From NCBI GenBank assembly GCA_050084515.1, contig CM114272.1, positions 30,566,001 to 30,630,000 of the forward strand: a DNA stretch of 64,000 bases, written 5' to 3'. The notes below the pieces were generated by a model. It ran no database searches and had not been told where the DNA came from. It saw only the letters and a program-made list of their open reading frames with translations. Numbering within the stretch: the first letter of the stretch is position 1; the number at the start of each line of letters is the position of its first letter. Below, piece after piece: positions 38,104 through 49,500 of the stretch. The translations under genes were made by a program, and so were the position numbers. This stretch comes from Blasia pusilla (Eukaryota; Marchantiophyta; Marchantiopsida; Blasiales).

Positions 38104-41100
38104 TCATTGCTTTTCTCCACTGGGCACTTTATACAATTCACCACCATGGCCATAATCTTCTGTGAAGCTGTATACAGCACCTCCCACTGTAACCATCCAT
38201 TGCATAAGAAAAGTTGGTCAGGGAGTGAACCAGCAGATCAGGTAAATAAACTTTGTGTGTCATCACATCACCTACGCGATAAAAAAAAGAAAGTTGAAGC
38301 TCACCTTCATAGCCTCCACAAACAGGATCTTCTGCTAGCAGCAGCGGTGTATCCAGATCAATAAACCTGTCACGTACAAACGATATTACATGCAAAGTAT
38401 CAGTACCGAGAACAGGTATCCATGCAGAATACGGGATGTGAACAGTCAACTAAAAACTCACACAATGTCCAAGAAGTTAAGTAAAACTCAGCTCCGAAAC
38501 ACTCTTTGCTCCCCTACTGACTGTGCTTGACTGAAGTATGGCAGTCATGATTTCAGTCTCGTACAAATGTATTGGCATGGCCTGATGAGAGTTGCAATTA
38601 CTGCAACTCTCTTGCCAGACAGTAGATGAGGTTTGGTGGAAGTTAATACCTGAAACAGCCAAACCCAGCAGCAACATGCCCTGCGAAACCCATGGCCAGT
38701 CTAGTTTCTACCATACCGCCCATCATCAGTCCTAATCCTTCTTTCCTTGTCATTTCAATAATCTGCAATCCCTCCATGACACCCATCTTTGCGAGCTTCA
38801 CATTTATGACGTCTGCTAATCCTCTCTGCAAAATGAGATTTGCATCACTCAAGTTCCGACAGCTTTCATCAGCCGCGACTGGAACTCCATACAGCTCCCT
38901 GGCGATCTTGCTCACGTGGCCCAGACCATCCCAATCATCTCTATTCACTGGTTGCTCAAACAGACTTGGTGTTAATCCGGCTTCTGTCCACATAAACAGG
39001 CCAATTCATAAACTTGTCAGTTCTCTTTTTAATCTCTCTAACTAAACTGTAACACAACATAACGAGTACAGTTCTAGTGAAAGGCCACCAGAGAGGAGTT
39101 TTCGACATCGAGGAAGGGGTAGCCCAAGGCTGCCTGCTTTCTACACCCTTCTGGATGTTTGTGTGGGCTTCTTGAAGGTGGAAATGGCTGACAGTGACTA
39201 CACATCCAGGTGGTAGTATATTTTATTACACTGGAATATGCTGATGACTCTGCCGGTCTAGATGAAATGGGATAGAATCCCCAGGATTTGGAGTGACAAG
39301 GAGTTGAATCTGTTGAGGTGCGGTGAGAGAAGGGCAAGAATCAAGACCAAACTCAGTGCTGGTGTATTTGGGAGACCAGGGCATCAAATCTGAAGAAAAA
39401 TGGTGTCATTCTGAACACCAGTAAACCCTCACAAACCTATGGCCGGGCTGTGTGGGATGCTACAACCAAATCAAGACACCGTGACTGTGACAAACCTCCT
39501 TACAAGGCCTGAATGTGTGAGCCAGAGAAGAAATCTTTTGGGGATACCTTTGGACAAAAGCAGCACAGCATTGAGGTGGTAGCCAAAAAGTCAGATCTTT
39601 CTCTATTAATTGTGTACTCCAAGCTACAGACGTGTGAGTGCTTCCATTCTCTCCTTTTCCTCCTGCTCTTATCCAAGTCACTAGCACCATTCGACCACGG
39701 TAACAGGGTATACACTCGCAAGGCTGTGACAGGGTTGCGAGAATGAGCAAGAATTCCTTCACTCAAATTGCGAGCACAAGCTGTGTATCATTTAAATTAC
39801 CATGGAGCTCTCTCAGAACTTGAAGCGCTTCTTCAGAAGTATATCCACAGTTGGCATCTAGGATCAATGCGCATGAAGGATGCCCCTTTCGAATTGCTTT
39901 CAGCAAACTGATGTCTGCAGGAACACCTCTGCCACCCACTTTGGTCTTGATTGTGGCGAATCCTCTTTCAGCATACATGAGTGCCAGCTTTTCGGCTTCT
40001 TCGGGAGGGCATATGGGTATCTGGACAATGAATGCACCGACGCCATACCTTCAGCAAACCGATCAGAGTCCGAGGTACAGAAAGCGACACAGCTGTTGTG
40101 GTGCATTCAGTGAGCTCAATCAAAATGTGAAATCGCACAATTGACATGCTCCACTCTTGAAGGACCTCTACAGAAACCAGCTCAACTTCAAAACCTTGAT
40201 CCACACCCAACTGACTGGCGTCCACAGATCATCTGAACTTCATCACAATACACTAAATTCAACACACACATTCTTCTATTCCAGTGCATCTCTCGGCTTT
40301 CCAACCCAATCCACTAAGGTAGGCCACTGCTGCCGAATCAACAACTCTTCTATTAAAGTCGGTTACCGTAATATCGGTTGCGATGGAATTGCCATGTCCT
40401 CCAAAAAACTTCCAAAGAGGTAAACGGAGGCTGCGAGCTACAGCATCCACCACCGCCATCTCGACCCCAGCTCGCACCTGCAACCGCGACTCTGTCCAGT
40501 GATGCTACAGGAATCAGATGAAGAATGGGAAGCGACCAGACTTATGTTTTGGTTGGAATCTGGCTCGTACCAAGGTGAATGCGATGCAATGTAACCGGAT
40601 CACATGTTCACACTTCAGCTCACGATTGACGTGGGCTCACAGAAACGAACTAGAGTCCTATTAGATGGGCCAGTGGCGATCAAACTTCTGTTGCAGTGGT
40701 CGGTCGATTCGCACCAAACTTGAAGAAGCAAACAAAATTCATCGCTCCTCCACATGGACCGGAATCACGAGATCGCTGCTAAAAGCTGACGATTGACGAG
40801 CGAACCGCACATAGAGACTCGTGTCCTGAGTTGGAAGAAGAGCGAGAATAGTCATCCAGGTTCGTGTCAAGTTGAAGTGGCAGTGGCAGTGGCAGGGGTT
40901 CGCGCCAGAGTGAGAGAGGAGAAACTTATCTCGCCCACGCACACATCGACCTGAGTCGGTGATTATGATGTATGCGTGAAAGCTTACAACTGGGGTTCGG
41001 CGGAAAGATGCGAACTCGTGCCCCAGCGATTTCGCGGAGAAGCTGCAGCAGCAGCAGCAGTAGCGATGGGGAAATTCGTCACACCCTCGTAGAGCTGAAT

Positions 41101-41702
41101 CAGGTGATTATGGTGCATGCTTTACAGCTTACAATTGGGGTTCGACTTACAGATGCAAACTCGTGTCCGGGGCAAACTCCAGCGATTTCGCCGAGCAGCT
41201 GGCGCAGCGATGGGGTGCGGTGGGCGCCGATTAGCACTCGATCGCAAGCCTGCGCGGCCTTCCGGAGTGCCATGGGCTGATCTTCCGCTGTGACGGGAGG
41301 CAGAGTGGGTGCCTCACCCCACCCCACGCTCCCATCGCTCAGCTGCACTCGGATTGCCACATTCCGCACCACCTCCAGTCTCGTGGTGGCGATGGTGAAG
41401 GGCGCAAGAAGAGGAACATTCAGCTCCAACGCTTGCGCACACACCACCTCCACCCCAAACGAATCCAGCGCGCTTTCCCACGCGGTCGGAGAGAATCCCG
41501 CGGACCGACAGCTCGCCGACGGGTCCACGCTTCCGCATTTCGACGAGGATACGAGCTTCGCTGCTGCGTTCCATCGCTGGAATGAGGCCGCCGGCACCCT
41601 GTCGAATGCGGACGCTGGGACGCCGCGCGATCCCGTGGAGACAGGATTTGCAGAGCTCACATTGGAGCTGCACGCGGGATTAGGTCGACAGCAGGAGGCC
41701 AT
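38104..41702 (-). CDS. Enolase-superfamily dipeptide epimerase (L-Ala-D/L-Glu epimerase type), 6 exons
   Basis: The family epimerises L-Ala-D/L-Glu and related dipeptides, a step known from bacterial murein recycling. My exons (minus) are 41151-41702, 40367-40477, 39801-40020, 38650-38983, 38305-38366 and 38104-38186. All introns are GT-AG, and the exons total 1362 bases, giving 453 aa with no frame break. Catalytic elements are complete: the KxK motif in ATIKTKVGG, metal ligands Asp in LILDANCGY, Glu in LFEQPV and Asp in VAADES, and the second catalytic Lys in INVKLAKMG. The N-terminal muconate-lactonising-type domain starts near residue 80. About 75 Ser/Ala-rich residues precede it and could be a plastid transit peptide. 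A LINE-like fragment lies in intron 3, and the end of exon 1 is duplicated in intron 1. The exact last exon is the least certain part. Confidence 0.88.
39075..39290 (+). mobile_element. Non-LTR reverse transcriptase fragment in intron 3 of the epimerase gene
   Basis: Plus-strand translation gives GVFDIEEGVAQGCLLSTPFW near 39095-39155 and, one frame over, LEYADDSAGLDEM at about 39231-39268. These fit the GV.QGC.LS and YADD blocks of non-LTR (LINE) reverse transcriptases in correct order and spacing for a shortened copy. Stops lie between them. It is antisense to the host gene. Confidence 0.6.
40960..41065 (-). repeat. Duplicated end of epimerase exon 1 inside intron 1
   Basis: The segment repeats, with substitutions and a small deletion, the sequence at about 41103-41220 that holds the last codons of exon 1 and its splice donor. 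Shared phrases include GATTATG.TG.ATGC, 'AGCTTACAA.TGGGGTTCG' and CCAGCGATTTCGC. The copy carries a CAG-type trinucleotide run (41041-41060) and no clean donor. Confidence 0.7.
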
Positions 41703-42643
41703 GGAACGGAGAGAAGCGGAGGAGGAGGAGGAGGAGGAGCTCTTGGGGGTTAGGAGCTGAGCCGATCAGCACAGCTCAGAGAGCGTCCGCAGTCGGGGCT
41801 GGAGAGGTTCCACAATCGGAGTAGCATGAGCACACGACGGAGTGAGCCTCGTGTGGAATTTCGTGGGCGGCAACTGCTTCGACGAGCTCTGGATGGCCGG
41901 CCCACGGTGCAGACTTCGACTCGACTCGACTTCTGACTGACAGGTAAAAGCCACACGAGCGTGGCGGCCCCAGTCTGGTCAGCGGATCGAAAGTTTAATC
42001 AACGAAGCGAACCACATTCTGTTTGGAAAGCTCATCGGTTTGGTCGATGTTCGGAAGATCATCTCCGTTTCCTTCAGCTAGCTTACTATTTATGACGCGG
42101 ATCTATTTATTCTACGGAAAAGAAGTGGAGTCCTCTTGTGGCAGGTAGGGTTCGGTGCCCCGACCTTTCGCGGTCTTTTTGGAGTGCTGGTCGAACTTTT
42201 CTGCGCGCTCATGAGCTTAACGTCGCTGGATTAGGGTCAACTACGCAACGAAGGGTGGGAGCTTGGGGGCGCATGGACACGCGTATATGAGTCGCGTCGA
42301 ACGGCAATGCTCATGCTGAGAGTGGTGCCTGCGCGCTCTTCGTTCTCGATCGTGGCTGGTTCGAATCGACGGCGTTTTGCGGGAGCGGGCGGGTGAGGAC
42401 AAACGATCGTCTGCGTGAATGCGCGCGTTCGATACCATTTCTGCTGTGTCTGGTTTGTGACGCCCCAGGGTTTCCGAGCTTTCTTGGGAGTGGCTGGCAC
42501 GATTTTGGGGGCGGAAGGATTGATAGGGAGGAGGGACGGTGATGCTGCGGGCGAGGATTGCAGTCAGCAGGCGAGAAAGACGAGGAGCGCGTGGATGGCA
42601 GGAGCGAGAGGTGTAGCGGCGGGCTAGGAAGGCAGTCCGAGCG
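41703..42643. promoter_or_regulatory. Shared intergenic region of two divergent genes
   Basis: The epimerase (minus) and zinc-finger gene (plus) start 941 bases apart. The region is GC-rich compared with the repeats and must contain both 5' untranslated regions and promoters. I recognised no specific element. Antisense frames here (for example 42241-42669 minus) look like shadows. Confidence 0.5.
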
Positions 42644-43108
42644 ATGGTTTTGCTCGTGCGTCGGTGCACGCCGGAGTTACTCTCCTCAAGATTCAGGAAT
42701 GTGAATCTTTCGCTTTCGGCGGTGGAGAAAGTTCCGGAAGAATGCGCAACAATGGCTAGAAGAGGTCATGTGAAGCCATTGTGCTGCAGTGCTGTGAAAA
42801 CGATGGAGCAGCAAGGGATTTCAGCCCGTTCTGTAGAGACACAACCAATCTGTCTCCACCACTCGGAATTCAAATGGTGCGGACTCTGCGGGAGTGGAAA
42901 TGGTCTCATGATGTGTGGAAGCTGTATGGGGGAAGGGGGTTATGCAACGAAAGCAGGTCTTGCGGGAGTGAAGGGACGAGTAGGATGGTCGCGCTGCAAA
43001 ATTTGCTTTGCTAAAAAAACTGTGCCCTGCTTAGTATGCGGTCGCAGAGGTGAAGCATATTGGAAAAATTCCGATCGTGCCCAACAGCAGAACCGAGCAC
43101 CTCACTGA
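42644..43108 (+). CDS. Small cysteine-rich (DnaJ-type zinc finger-like) protein, 154 aa
   Basis: One open frame with no intron. The C-terminal half has four CxxC pairs: CGLCGSGNG, CGSCMGEGG, CKIC and CLVCGRRGE. The first two resemble the CxxCxGxG repeats of DnaJ zinc fingers found in plastid proteins of the BSD2/LQY1/PSA2 kind, which help fold or assemble other proteins. The N-terminus (MVLLVRRCTPELLSSRFRNV) is basic, hydroxylated and almost free of acidic residues, as expected for an organelle-targeting peptide. No J-domain is present. It is divergent to the epimerase gene. I infer a plastid or mitochondrial chaperone-like role from the motif only. The first ATG at 42644 gives a plausible transit peptide; an internal ATG at 42752 (position 37) is possible. 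Confidence 0.7.
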   Translation: MVLLVRRCTPELLSSRFRNVNLSLSAVEKVPEECATMARRGHVKPLCCSAVKTMEQQGISARSVETQPICLHHSEFKWCGLCGSGNGLMMCGSCMGEGGYATKAGLAGVKGRVGWSRCKICFAKKTVPCLVCGRRGEAYWKNSDRAQQQNRAPH

Positions 43109-44690
43109 TTGGAACGGAGCTGATCGAGTCTCACCTCTACGTCCTTGGAGCCAAGGTCTTCTGAAGAAATGGATGCCTGTCTCGCTCTCTGAATGAGAGC
43201 TAAGTAGACTCCCAGATGCAATCAACACGGAGGAGTCTAGAAATTTTCCGTCCTTCCATCCTTCCATTGTGTATTTAGAATACAAACGACCTCGCATCCT
43301 TCGATTCTAAAGGAATTCTCAGATCAGTCAGCAAATTTATGGTGCCTGCGTAGGTCTCGTACAGTCTTCGGACTCAGCGATTGGATTCACCTTACACCTA
43401 ATCGCCGCGAAGAGCTTCCACAGACAATGCTCGCGGACCGTAGCCTCGCTTTCTCTTCTGATGGCAGCATCTCTACTAAACATTCCACTGCTCATGGTTT
43501 GCTTTGTCTCCTGGTCCTTTGCGTCATCGGGAGGGTTCGGATTTTGTTTCATGTGTACGCATAGCTCTCAGGTTGAGTAGCTGGTGAATAAACTGAGATC
43601 GACGCACATTAGGTCAAGGCGCCATGGCCTTAACCTCGCCATAGCTCCTCGTCATGTTTCCAGAAATTTAGAACGCAGGTGCGTTCGAGTTTTTGGAGTC
43701 TCAAATGCTCTGGCAAATGTTGTAGATCCAAAAGAACTACAGAGAACAGAGCTCCCTCCCCCCCACCCCCATCTTACTGCGCCAGTACCGAACGTCAAAG
43801 AATGCACACTCTTGGCATCGTTTGGATGCGCATGTACTTGAAGGTCCAGTTTGAGAAAAGCTTGAGAAGATTGATCAATCGTCGGCTTTGCTCTCAAGTT
43901 GGACAGGCCGGGAGCAGGCCGAGGAGGACTGCCCCAGAGCTATGGTGCAGATCCTGAATGCCTGTTCCACACATCGAATTGATTTCTGATGACTGTACTG
44001 CAAAAGTTTTGCATGGCGGACAGATACGGGTCAGATATTAGGTTTCCAAGTGGTAATCATCATCCACCTAGGTGTCGATTCCATGCGCGCAAGGTCGCGG
44101 CGACGATAGTGCGACTCCATGCGCGCAAGGTCGCGGCGACGATAGTGCGACTCCATGCGCGCAAGGTCGTGGCGACGATAGTGCGACGCCGATTTTCTGG
44201 GCCAAAAACTTTTGGGCGCAGAAGCGACCCAGAATAGAAAACTGCAAGCAAGTAAATGAGACCAGTGGATCTTTCTCTGTTGAACCGTTGGGTCAATTTT
44301 TTGGATGCAAAAAATGGGTCGCCGCGACCTCCGTGCGTGCCTATGGAATCAGCCCCTAGTCGCAGAGAAAAATACTCAGACTGTCGGCATCGCTAAAGTC
44401 CTGAACCTGCGCACTATCACCATCTGCAAGCCACACAAATATTATAAATCAGTCGATAGACCTGCATGCCACCTATCTCACTGTTTGGTGGCAAGGCTCC
44501 TCTTGAGGCAATGGTCCAGGAAACTCCTTTAGCTATGTAGACAACTCTTTGAGTCCCCCTTTTTATGTATTCCGGATTGGTTTTCCATCACCCTGCTTTT
44601 TATTAAGTCCTCTTTTCTTAGTTATGTACAACTCTTGATCTCACAAGGAGTTGTTGATTGTTTTTTCTTAGTAGTTTGAGCTTCACCATA
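43109..44690. other. Intergenic DNA between the zinc-finger gene and the repeat cluster
   Basis: Probably the 3' flank of the zinc-finger gene, followed by a 36-base tandem repeat (44081-44188). Several 60-90-codon frames exist on both strands but none shows a domain. Confidence 0.5.
44081..44188. repeat. 36-base tandem repeat, three copies
   Basis: Three head-to-tail units begin CCATGCGCGCAAGGTCGCGG. Copies 1 and 2 are identical. Copy 3 has one change inside (GTGG for GCGG) and one at the end. Because 36 is a multiple of three, the repeat is open in several frames. Confidence 0.95.
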
Positions 44691-44699
44691 GCATCACAA

Positions 44700-44940
44700 C
44701 CACGCACTATTACGCCGTATTATGGAAGGTAGTTGAACAAAGAACTCTCTCTACTTGAGATATACCTTCTCTCCCTTCCCAAGCTCAGAAGTCCTCTCTA
44801 TAATAATTAGTGCAAACATGTCATCATCCCTAAATCGTTCACGATAATGCATCAAGGATGACTTGACGGGTAAACTCTTTAAAATGACTCCAAATAATCC
44901 TAAATGAGGGAATAATCTACACACTTAGGCTACCCTCCTT
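44700..44940 (-). repeat. Inverted fragment of the X-type terminal unit
   Basis: The segment resembles the X unit of element A in the same orientation as 25930-26425: TTGAACAAAGA, CTTGAGATATACC, CCCAAGCTC, then ATGACTCCAAATAATCC. It is opposite to the X sequence that follows from 44941, so the two form a long imperfect inverted repeat. Confidence 0.5.
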
Positions 44941-45459
44941 CACATTAGGTAATCCTAGACCAAGATTAACGTTGGATCTTCTAGAGGACAACTTGAGGAG
45001 GTCAAGAATGATCTGCTAAGGCCCTGTGTAACCTGAGTGAGCAGGTTTTCCTTTTGTTTCGGCTCATTTGGAGTCATATAGAGAAACTTGCTATTTCAGG
45101 TAAGTTTCTAATTAGAGTATAGTTGACTTTCCACTATGGGAAGTGGCCCTTGACTCGCTACAAGAGGTCAAGAACCAAGGAGGCGACCTGTGAGCATATG
45201 TTATCGAGGAGAGAGCTTGAGAGAGGGAAGGGGATATAATTCCAAGAGAGAGAGCTTGAGAGCTCATTCTCTTTTTGTTGAACCTCTTGGCATGAGGCGG
45301 CAGAACTATGGTCTTGCTTGCCTTATGTGTGTAATCTAAGCCTCTCATTAGGAGAGTAGGTTTGGTTTGACATGAGAGAGAGTGCATACCATTGAGAGTT
45401 TGGTGTGAGATTTCCTTAATTTATTCGAGATATTTTGGTACTTCTCGTCTCGTTGTTTG
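44941..45459 (+). repeat. Left part of an X-type terminal unit, interrupted
   Basis: The sequence follows the solo unit at 35938 from near its start to GATATTTTGGTACTTCTCG and GTTTGGATG at 45463, where a D-type unit is inserted with GATG duplicated (45460-45463 and 55068-55071). The rest of this unit resumes at 55072. The left boundary is uncertain; CCTT at 44937-44940 and after 55158 may be its target duplication. Confidence 0.65.
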
Positions 45460-45463
45460 GATG

Positions 45464-45710
45464 TGTCATGATCATACGGATTATGTCGTAGAATATAATG
45501 TGCTAGTAGAGGCCGTACCTTATGTAGGGCCGTAATGTCTAGATAGAGATGCGGTTCCATACATAGGGTTGGGATTTACTCCGTTGAGGGTGACTTTTCC
45601 AGTAGGGCCCGCTCTTAGGTTGGAGGATATAATGTGGAGTGCACTCAAAGAACAGTTAGTTCTTTGAGTTGAGCCTGTTGCGTTAGGAGTTAGCCTTGGT
45701 AGTGAGTAGA
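45464..45710 (+). repeat. Left part of a D-type terminal unit, interrupted by element B
   Basis: It starts TGTCATGATCATACGGATTA and runs to GTAGTGAGTAGA. It is the inverted counterpart of 45940-46182 in element B. The remainder of the unit lies at 54837-55067. Joining across element B and removing one TAGA restores a continuous unit ending GCACGACA. Confidence 0.85.
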
Positions 45711-45819
45711 TGTCGTGCAAATCCACATCGTCATATAACATACATCGCTGACATACCATACGCACATACATACATAACATAGACGAGAGTATCCACAAAC
45801 GCAAGTGTACCACAACTCG
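45711..45819 (-). repeat. B2 repeat of element B
   Basis: Minus-strand start is CGAGTTGTGGTACACTTGCG and the end is GCACGACA at the TAGA duplication. It is near-identical to B1 at 46187-46292 (a few substitutions and a 3-base indel). Confidence 0.9.
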
Positions 45820-46182
45820 AAATCCGTGAAAGACCTACTGTCATAAAACACGTTTACAATCACATACAATCGAGCCAAACCCACTCCACGATAGGAGAAT
45901 CTAGGTCGAAGCTTGTGGGAAACACCATAGCCAAGAGCTCTACTCACTACCAAGGCTAACTCCCAACGCAATAGCTCAACTCAAAGAACTGATGTTCTTT
46001 GAGGGCAAGCCACCTTATATCCTCCAACCTAAGAGCGGGCCCTCTGGGAAAGTCACCCCAAGTGAGTAACCCCAACCCTATGTATGGAACCGCATCTCTA
46101 CCAAGCTACTACGGTCCTACATAAGGAATGGCCTCTACCAAAGACACCATACTCTCTACGACATAATCCGTATGGTCATGAT
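45820..46182 (-). repeat. A2 repeat of element B
   Basis: Matches 54472-54836 (A1) over its length with about 2% substitutions. It contains an inverted repeat CTCAAAGAAC...GTTCTTTGAG that could form a 10-base hairpin. Confidence 0.9.
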
Positions 46183-46186
46183 GCGT

Positions 46187-46292
46187 TGTCGTGCGAATCC
46201 ACATCGTCATACAACATACATCGACATACCATATGCACATACATACATAACATAGACGAGAGTATCCACAAACGCAAGTGTACCACAACTCG
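46187..46292 (-). repeat. B1 repeat of element B
   Basis: It begins right after the purine tract TTAGGGGGCGAG (plus-strand 46289-46301) and ends GCACGACA. Five bases separate it from A2. Confidence 0.85.
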
Positions 46293-46399
46293 CCCCCTAA
46301 TCAAGCGGTTAGGTCCTCTAACTCCTAGGTAGCCCTATACATCTACTACATGCTATACACCTTCTTGGGTGCCCGAATCGAAAGGCCGGGTGCTAGGTT

Positions 46400-47800
46400 G
46401 CCCCATCGTTAGTCGCACATCCGTAATCCATATCATGCAAAGATCAAGTCATCTACCTCTCCTAAGTACATCCAGGACAAACCCACCTTCCAAAGAGGAA
46501 CAACATCCAAACGTGGAGTCAATCACATCATGTGCCAACCCCTAGAACACCGATCACACACCAACATACGGGTGCGTTACCACGACCCACACAACATGCA
46601 CCTCAAGCTAGCACGTATCATGGCTAAGCTTGGGTCAACAGTACCATCCACATTTGGAAGATGACATGGCGCACAATTACGCACATGGTCCTTCCAAACA
46701 ACTCCATCACGACCCTCCAACATGAGAACTCCAGAAGCTAACACCTCACGCACTCGTAAAATAGTGCGGCCTGCCGTCACATCCAACGTTGTCGGGGCAA
46801 TCTGCTGCAAATAGACATAGTCCCCCACATGGAACCTACGAATCGATGGTCGATAACCTCCACCCCGAATGGTTGCATACCGCAACGTATCCCTGTGTTG
46901 AGCAATGGCAAGATTCTCAAAGGCTGTTGGCATAACTCTCCGAAAGAGCTCCGCCCGTTGAGAACACACCCTCATCCACATCTCTGGGTCATCAAGGTTC
47001 ACCACCTCACTAGACTCCCGACAAATTGCTTCTGGCAAGTCTGGATCTCGGCCGTATAACAGAAAATAAGGTGAGAAGGAAGCCAAGGATGCTTGGCGAT
47101 CGAACCTATACCCCCGGCTAACCATGGCAACGAATATCCCGCCTCAAGATGCCCTTCAGAGGCCATACTTACGCAATGCCCTCTTCACCGCCTGAACCAC
47201 ACGCTCAGCCAAACCATCCGCCTCGGATGATCTCGAGACGTGGTCCGATGATCAATCAACGCCTTGTCACACAAGACCTGAAACTCACCCTGAAACTCTG
47301 TACCTTGGTCGGTCAGCACTTCAACTGGTGCACCAAAATGACTAAGCACTCTATCCAGAAACGCATACGCCGTTCCCTCACTTGCCTTGTCCGGTAATGC
47401 CACCAACTCAATCCACTTGGAGAAGTGCTCCACCATCACCAACACATATCGATGATGTCGTCTGCATCCAACGAACGGTCCCGCAAAGTCCACACTCCAA
47501 CGGTAACCCAACCCCATAATAGGCAAGGGGTGTAATTGTGGTGTAGGGGCATTAAATGATGCCCTCACCCGGTCACAAACCATACAACGTGACACCAATG
47601 CTGCACTGAGTATGCATGCCACGCCACCAATACTCGCCAAGGAGTAAGCTATACGTCGCTTTACCCCAAAATGTCCCAACTCCTCATGGGCATGTCGCAC
47701 AATGCGCTCTCTCGAGCCAAATGTGGCACTACTCGTACTCTACCATCCTCCCACACGCGGAGAATATGTGTTCCCTCAATCGATACCTCTTAGCACGTTG
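46400..47800 (-). pseudogene. Element B integrase and PHD remnant
   Basis: HHCC head with HAHEELGHFGVKRRI and CMVCDRVRASFN. Core with GYRWSVDFAGPF (first Asp), VLTDQGTEFQGEFQVLCD (second Asp) and HRTTSRDHPR (Glu region, frameshifted just after). A C-terminal domain like that of A ends HVRNCAPCHLPNVDGTVDP. The PHD finger starts CMLCGS, then is broken by a stop and frameshift; LVCDRCSRGWHM is readable downstream near 46530. Confidence 0.85.
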
Positions 47801-48099
47801 AAGAACACGGTCTCGCTCCTTGGCACTCACTATGCCTGGCACCCTCTGGTCCGTAGGAACTCCAACACCAACGCATCATCATGAATATCACGCTGATCCG
47901 TACCACCATCTCCAACCTTAGGATCCAAGGTGGCCATCTACCCTCCGACTAGAGTAAGATATCATGTGGTCCTCCATACTAGAGTCCACCCCTAACCAAC
48001 ATAAAAGGCGGATGCATGCCAACCTGGCACCATCTCTTCATCAACCTCGCCATGCCATCTAGCCCAAGTTGTATCCTCTTGGCTAGTACATGGGTTCCT

Positions 48100-49500
48100 A
48101 CTCAACCCATCAAGATCAAGGTTGGCAACTCCAGTCTATGTACCACCCGAAGTCATACTCTGTAAGATAAGAGCCCACCGTGCAAGCTTCCATGTAAGCT
48201 TGTCCGACTCCATCAACCACTTGAGCGGCCGGGTGATCATAATAAGGGTAAACGTGTGCCAAACAAGTAACACCTAAAGTGTGCCACACCCACACTCTTG
48301 CCAAGCACTCTCCCTCATATGAACTATAGCGCGACTCCATTGCATTATTCGAACGACTTGCATAGGCCACCACAAACTCCATGTGCTCATCATCATGTTG
48401 TGTCAATACCGCTCCAAGTCCCAACCTACTCCAATCGTGTGTAATCTGAAATGGGCGCCCTCGATAGGTCTCCTCAAGATAGGCGCCGCCACCAACTGGC
48501 CTTAAGCTCCACAAAAGCTCTCTCTGATCATCTCCCAGTGCCACTCTTGATCTAATTTCAGCAATTGGTTCAAAGGCTTTGCCATAGCACTAAATCCCTT
48601 CACATACCTCCGATAGTAGTTCGCCAATCCCATGAATGCTCGAACTCTACTCACATCTATCGGACGCGAATAAGTGCAATAGCCTCCACCTTTGCTTGCT
48701 GAACTCCCAAACCACCTGGATAGATCACATGACCCAAGTACTCAACATCCTCATGGAAGAACTTACACTTTCCGGATGCAAACGTAGACCATGAGCTTTC
48801 AACCGCTCAAACACCATCTCGCAAATGTATTTGATGCTCCTCCACCGTGTTATTGAACACCAAGATATCATCAATGTAACACCGAACAAAATCCAACCAC
48901 TGCTAGGATCCCGTCCATCACTCTTTGAAACTCGGCAGTGCATTCTTCAACCCAAAGGGTAAGAATTTCCACCGTACAAACAATCCTTGCCATGAGAGTT
49001 GACACCCCAAAATGTTGTCTTGGCCTTGTCACTCTCCCGAATCGGCAATTGATGGTATCATGCCCGAAGATCAAAGTACTGAAAATCTTTTCTGTCCCAC
49101 CATCAAAGATCTCCTCGGTGTAGGCATGGCATACCTATCGGCCTTGGTTTGCCGATTGATAGGGCGATAATCTCCACACATCCGCCTATCCGTGTAGTTG
49201 CCATGCATATCCTTTTTAGCGAGCATGATAGTGGGTGATGCATACTCTCCATCGCGACAACTCCACTAATCCAGCCTCCAAAAGGTCCAACGTCCTACTC
49301 TGAATCAGGTCCCTCTCCATATCACTATATCGGTAGGGACGACGGAAGATTGGCGTATCACTAGCCAAATCAATCCGTATACCGGGTCCAACCAGAGAAC
49401 CCAACTCCTTCATGCTAAAGGCAAAACAACTCCTATAAGCACGTAGGAACTATGTCAAGCGTCGTTTCTCACCTCCCGTAAGCTTGGGCCCAAGTAATGG
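48100..49500 (-). pseudogene. Element B reverse transcriptase and RNase H
   Basis: RT opens with LGSLVGPGIRIDLASDTPIF and RPYRYSDMERDLI near 49390-49300. The catalytic region near 48860 is recognisable as CYIDDILVFNN only with a frame change. RNase H reads FQITHDWSRLGLGAVLTQHD and EFVVAYASRSNN near 48350-48440. Several frameshifts are present. Confidence 0.8.

Noticed and set aside
41290-41760. 156-codon plus-strand open frame
   Set aside because: It is the antisense shadow of epimerase exon 1, whose protein matches the enolase superfamily.
42241-42669. 142-codon minus-strand open frame between the divergent genes
   Set aside because: Arg/Ser/Pro-rich with no domain, and it overlaps the start of the zinc-finger gene on the other strand.
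45464-46182. A standard 5' and 3' LTR pair for element B
   Set aside because: An A-B LTR is present at the 3' end, but the 5' end has only the A part and the polypurine tract precedes an extra B part. I kept the split-repeat reading as the simpler one, with the LTR reading as the alternative.
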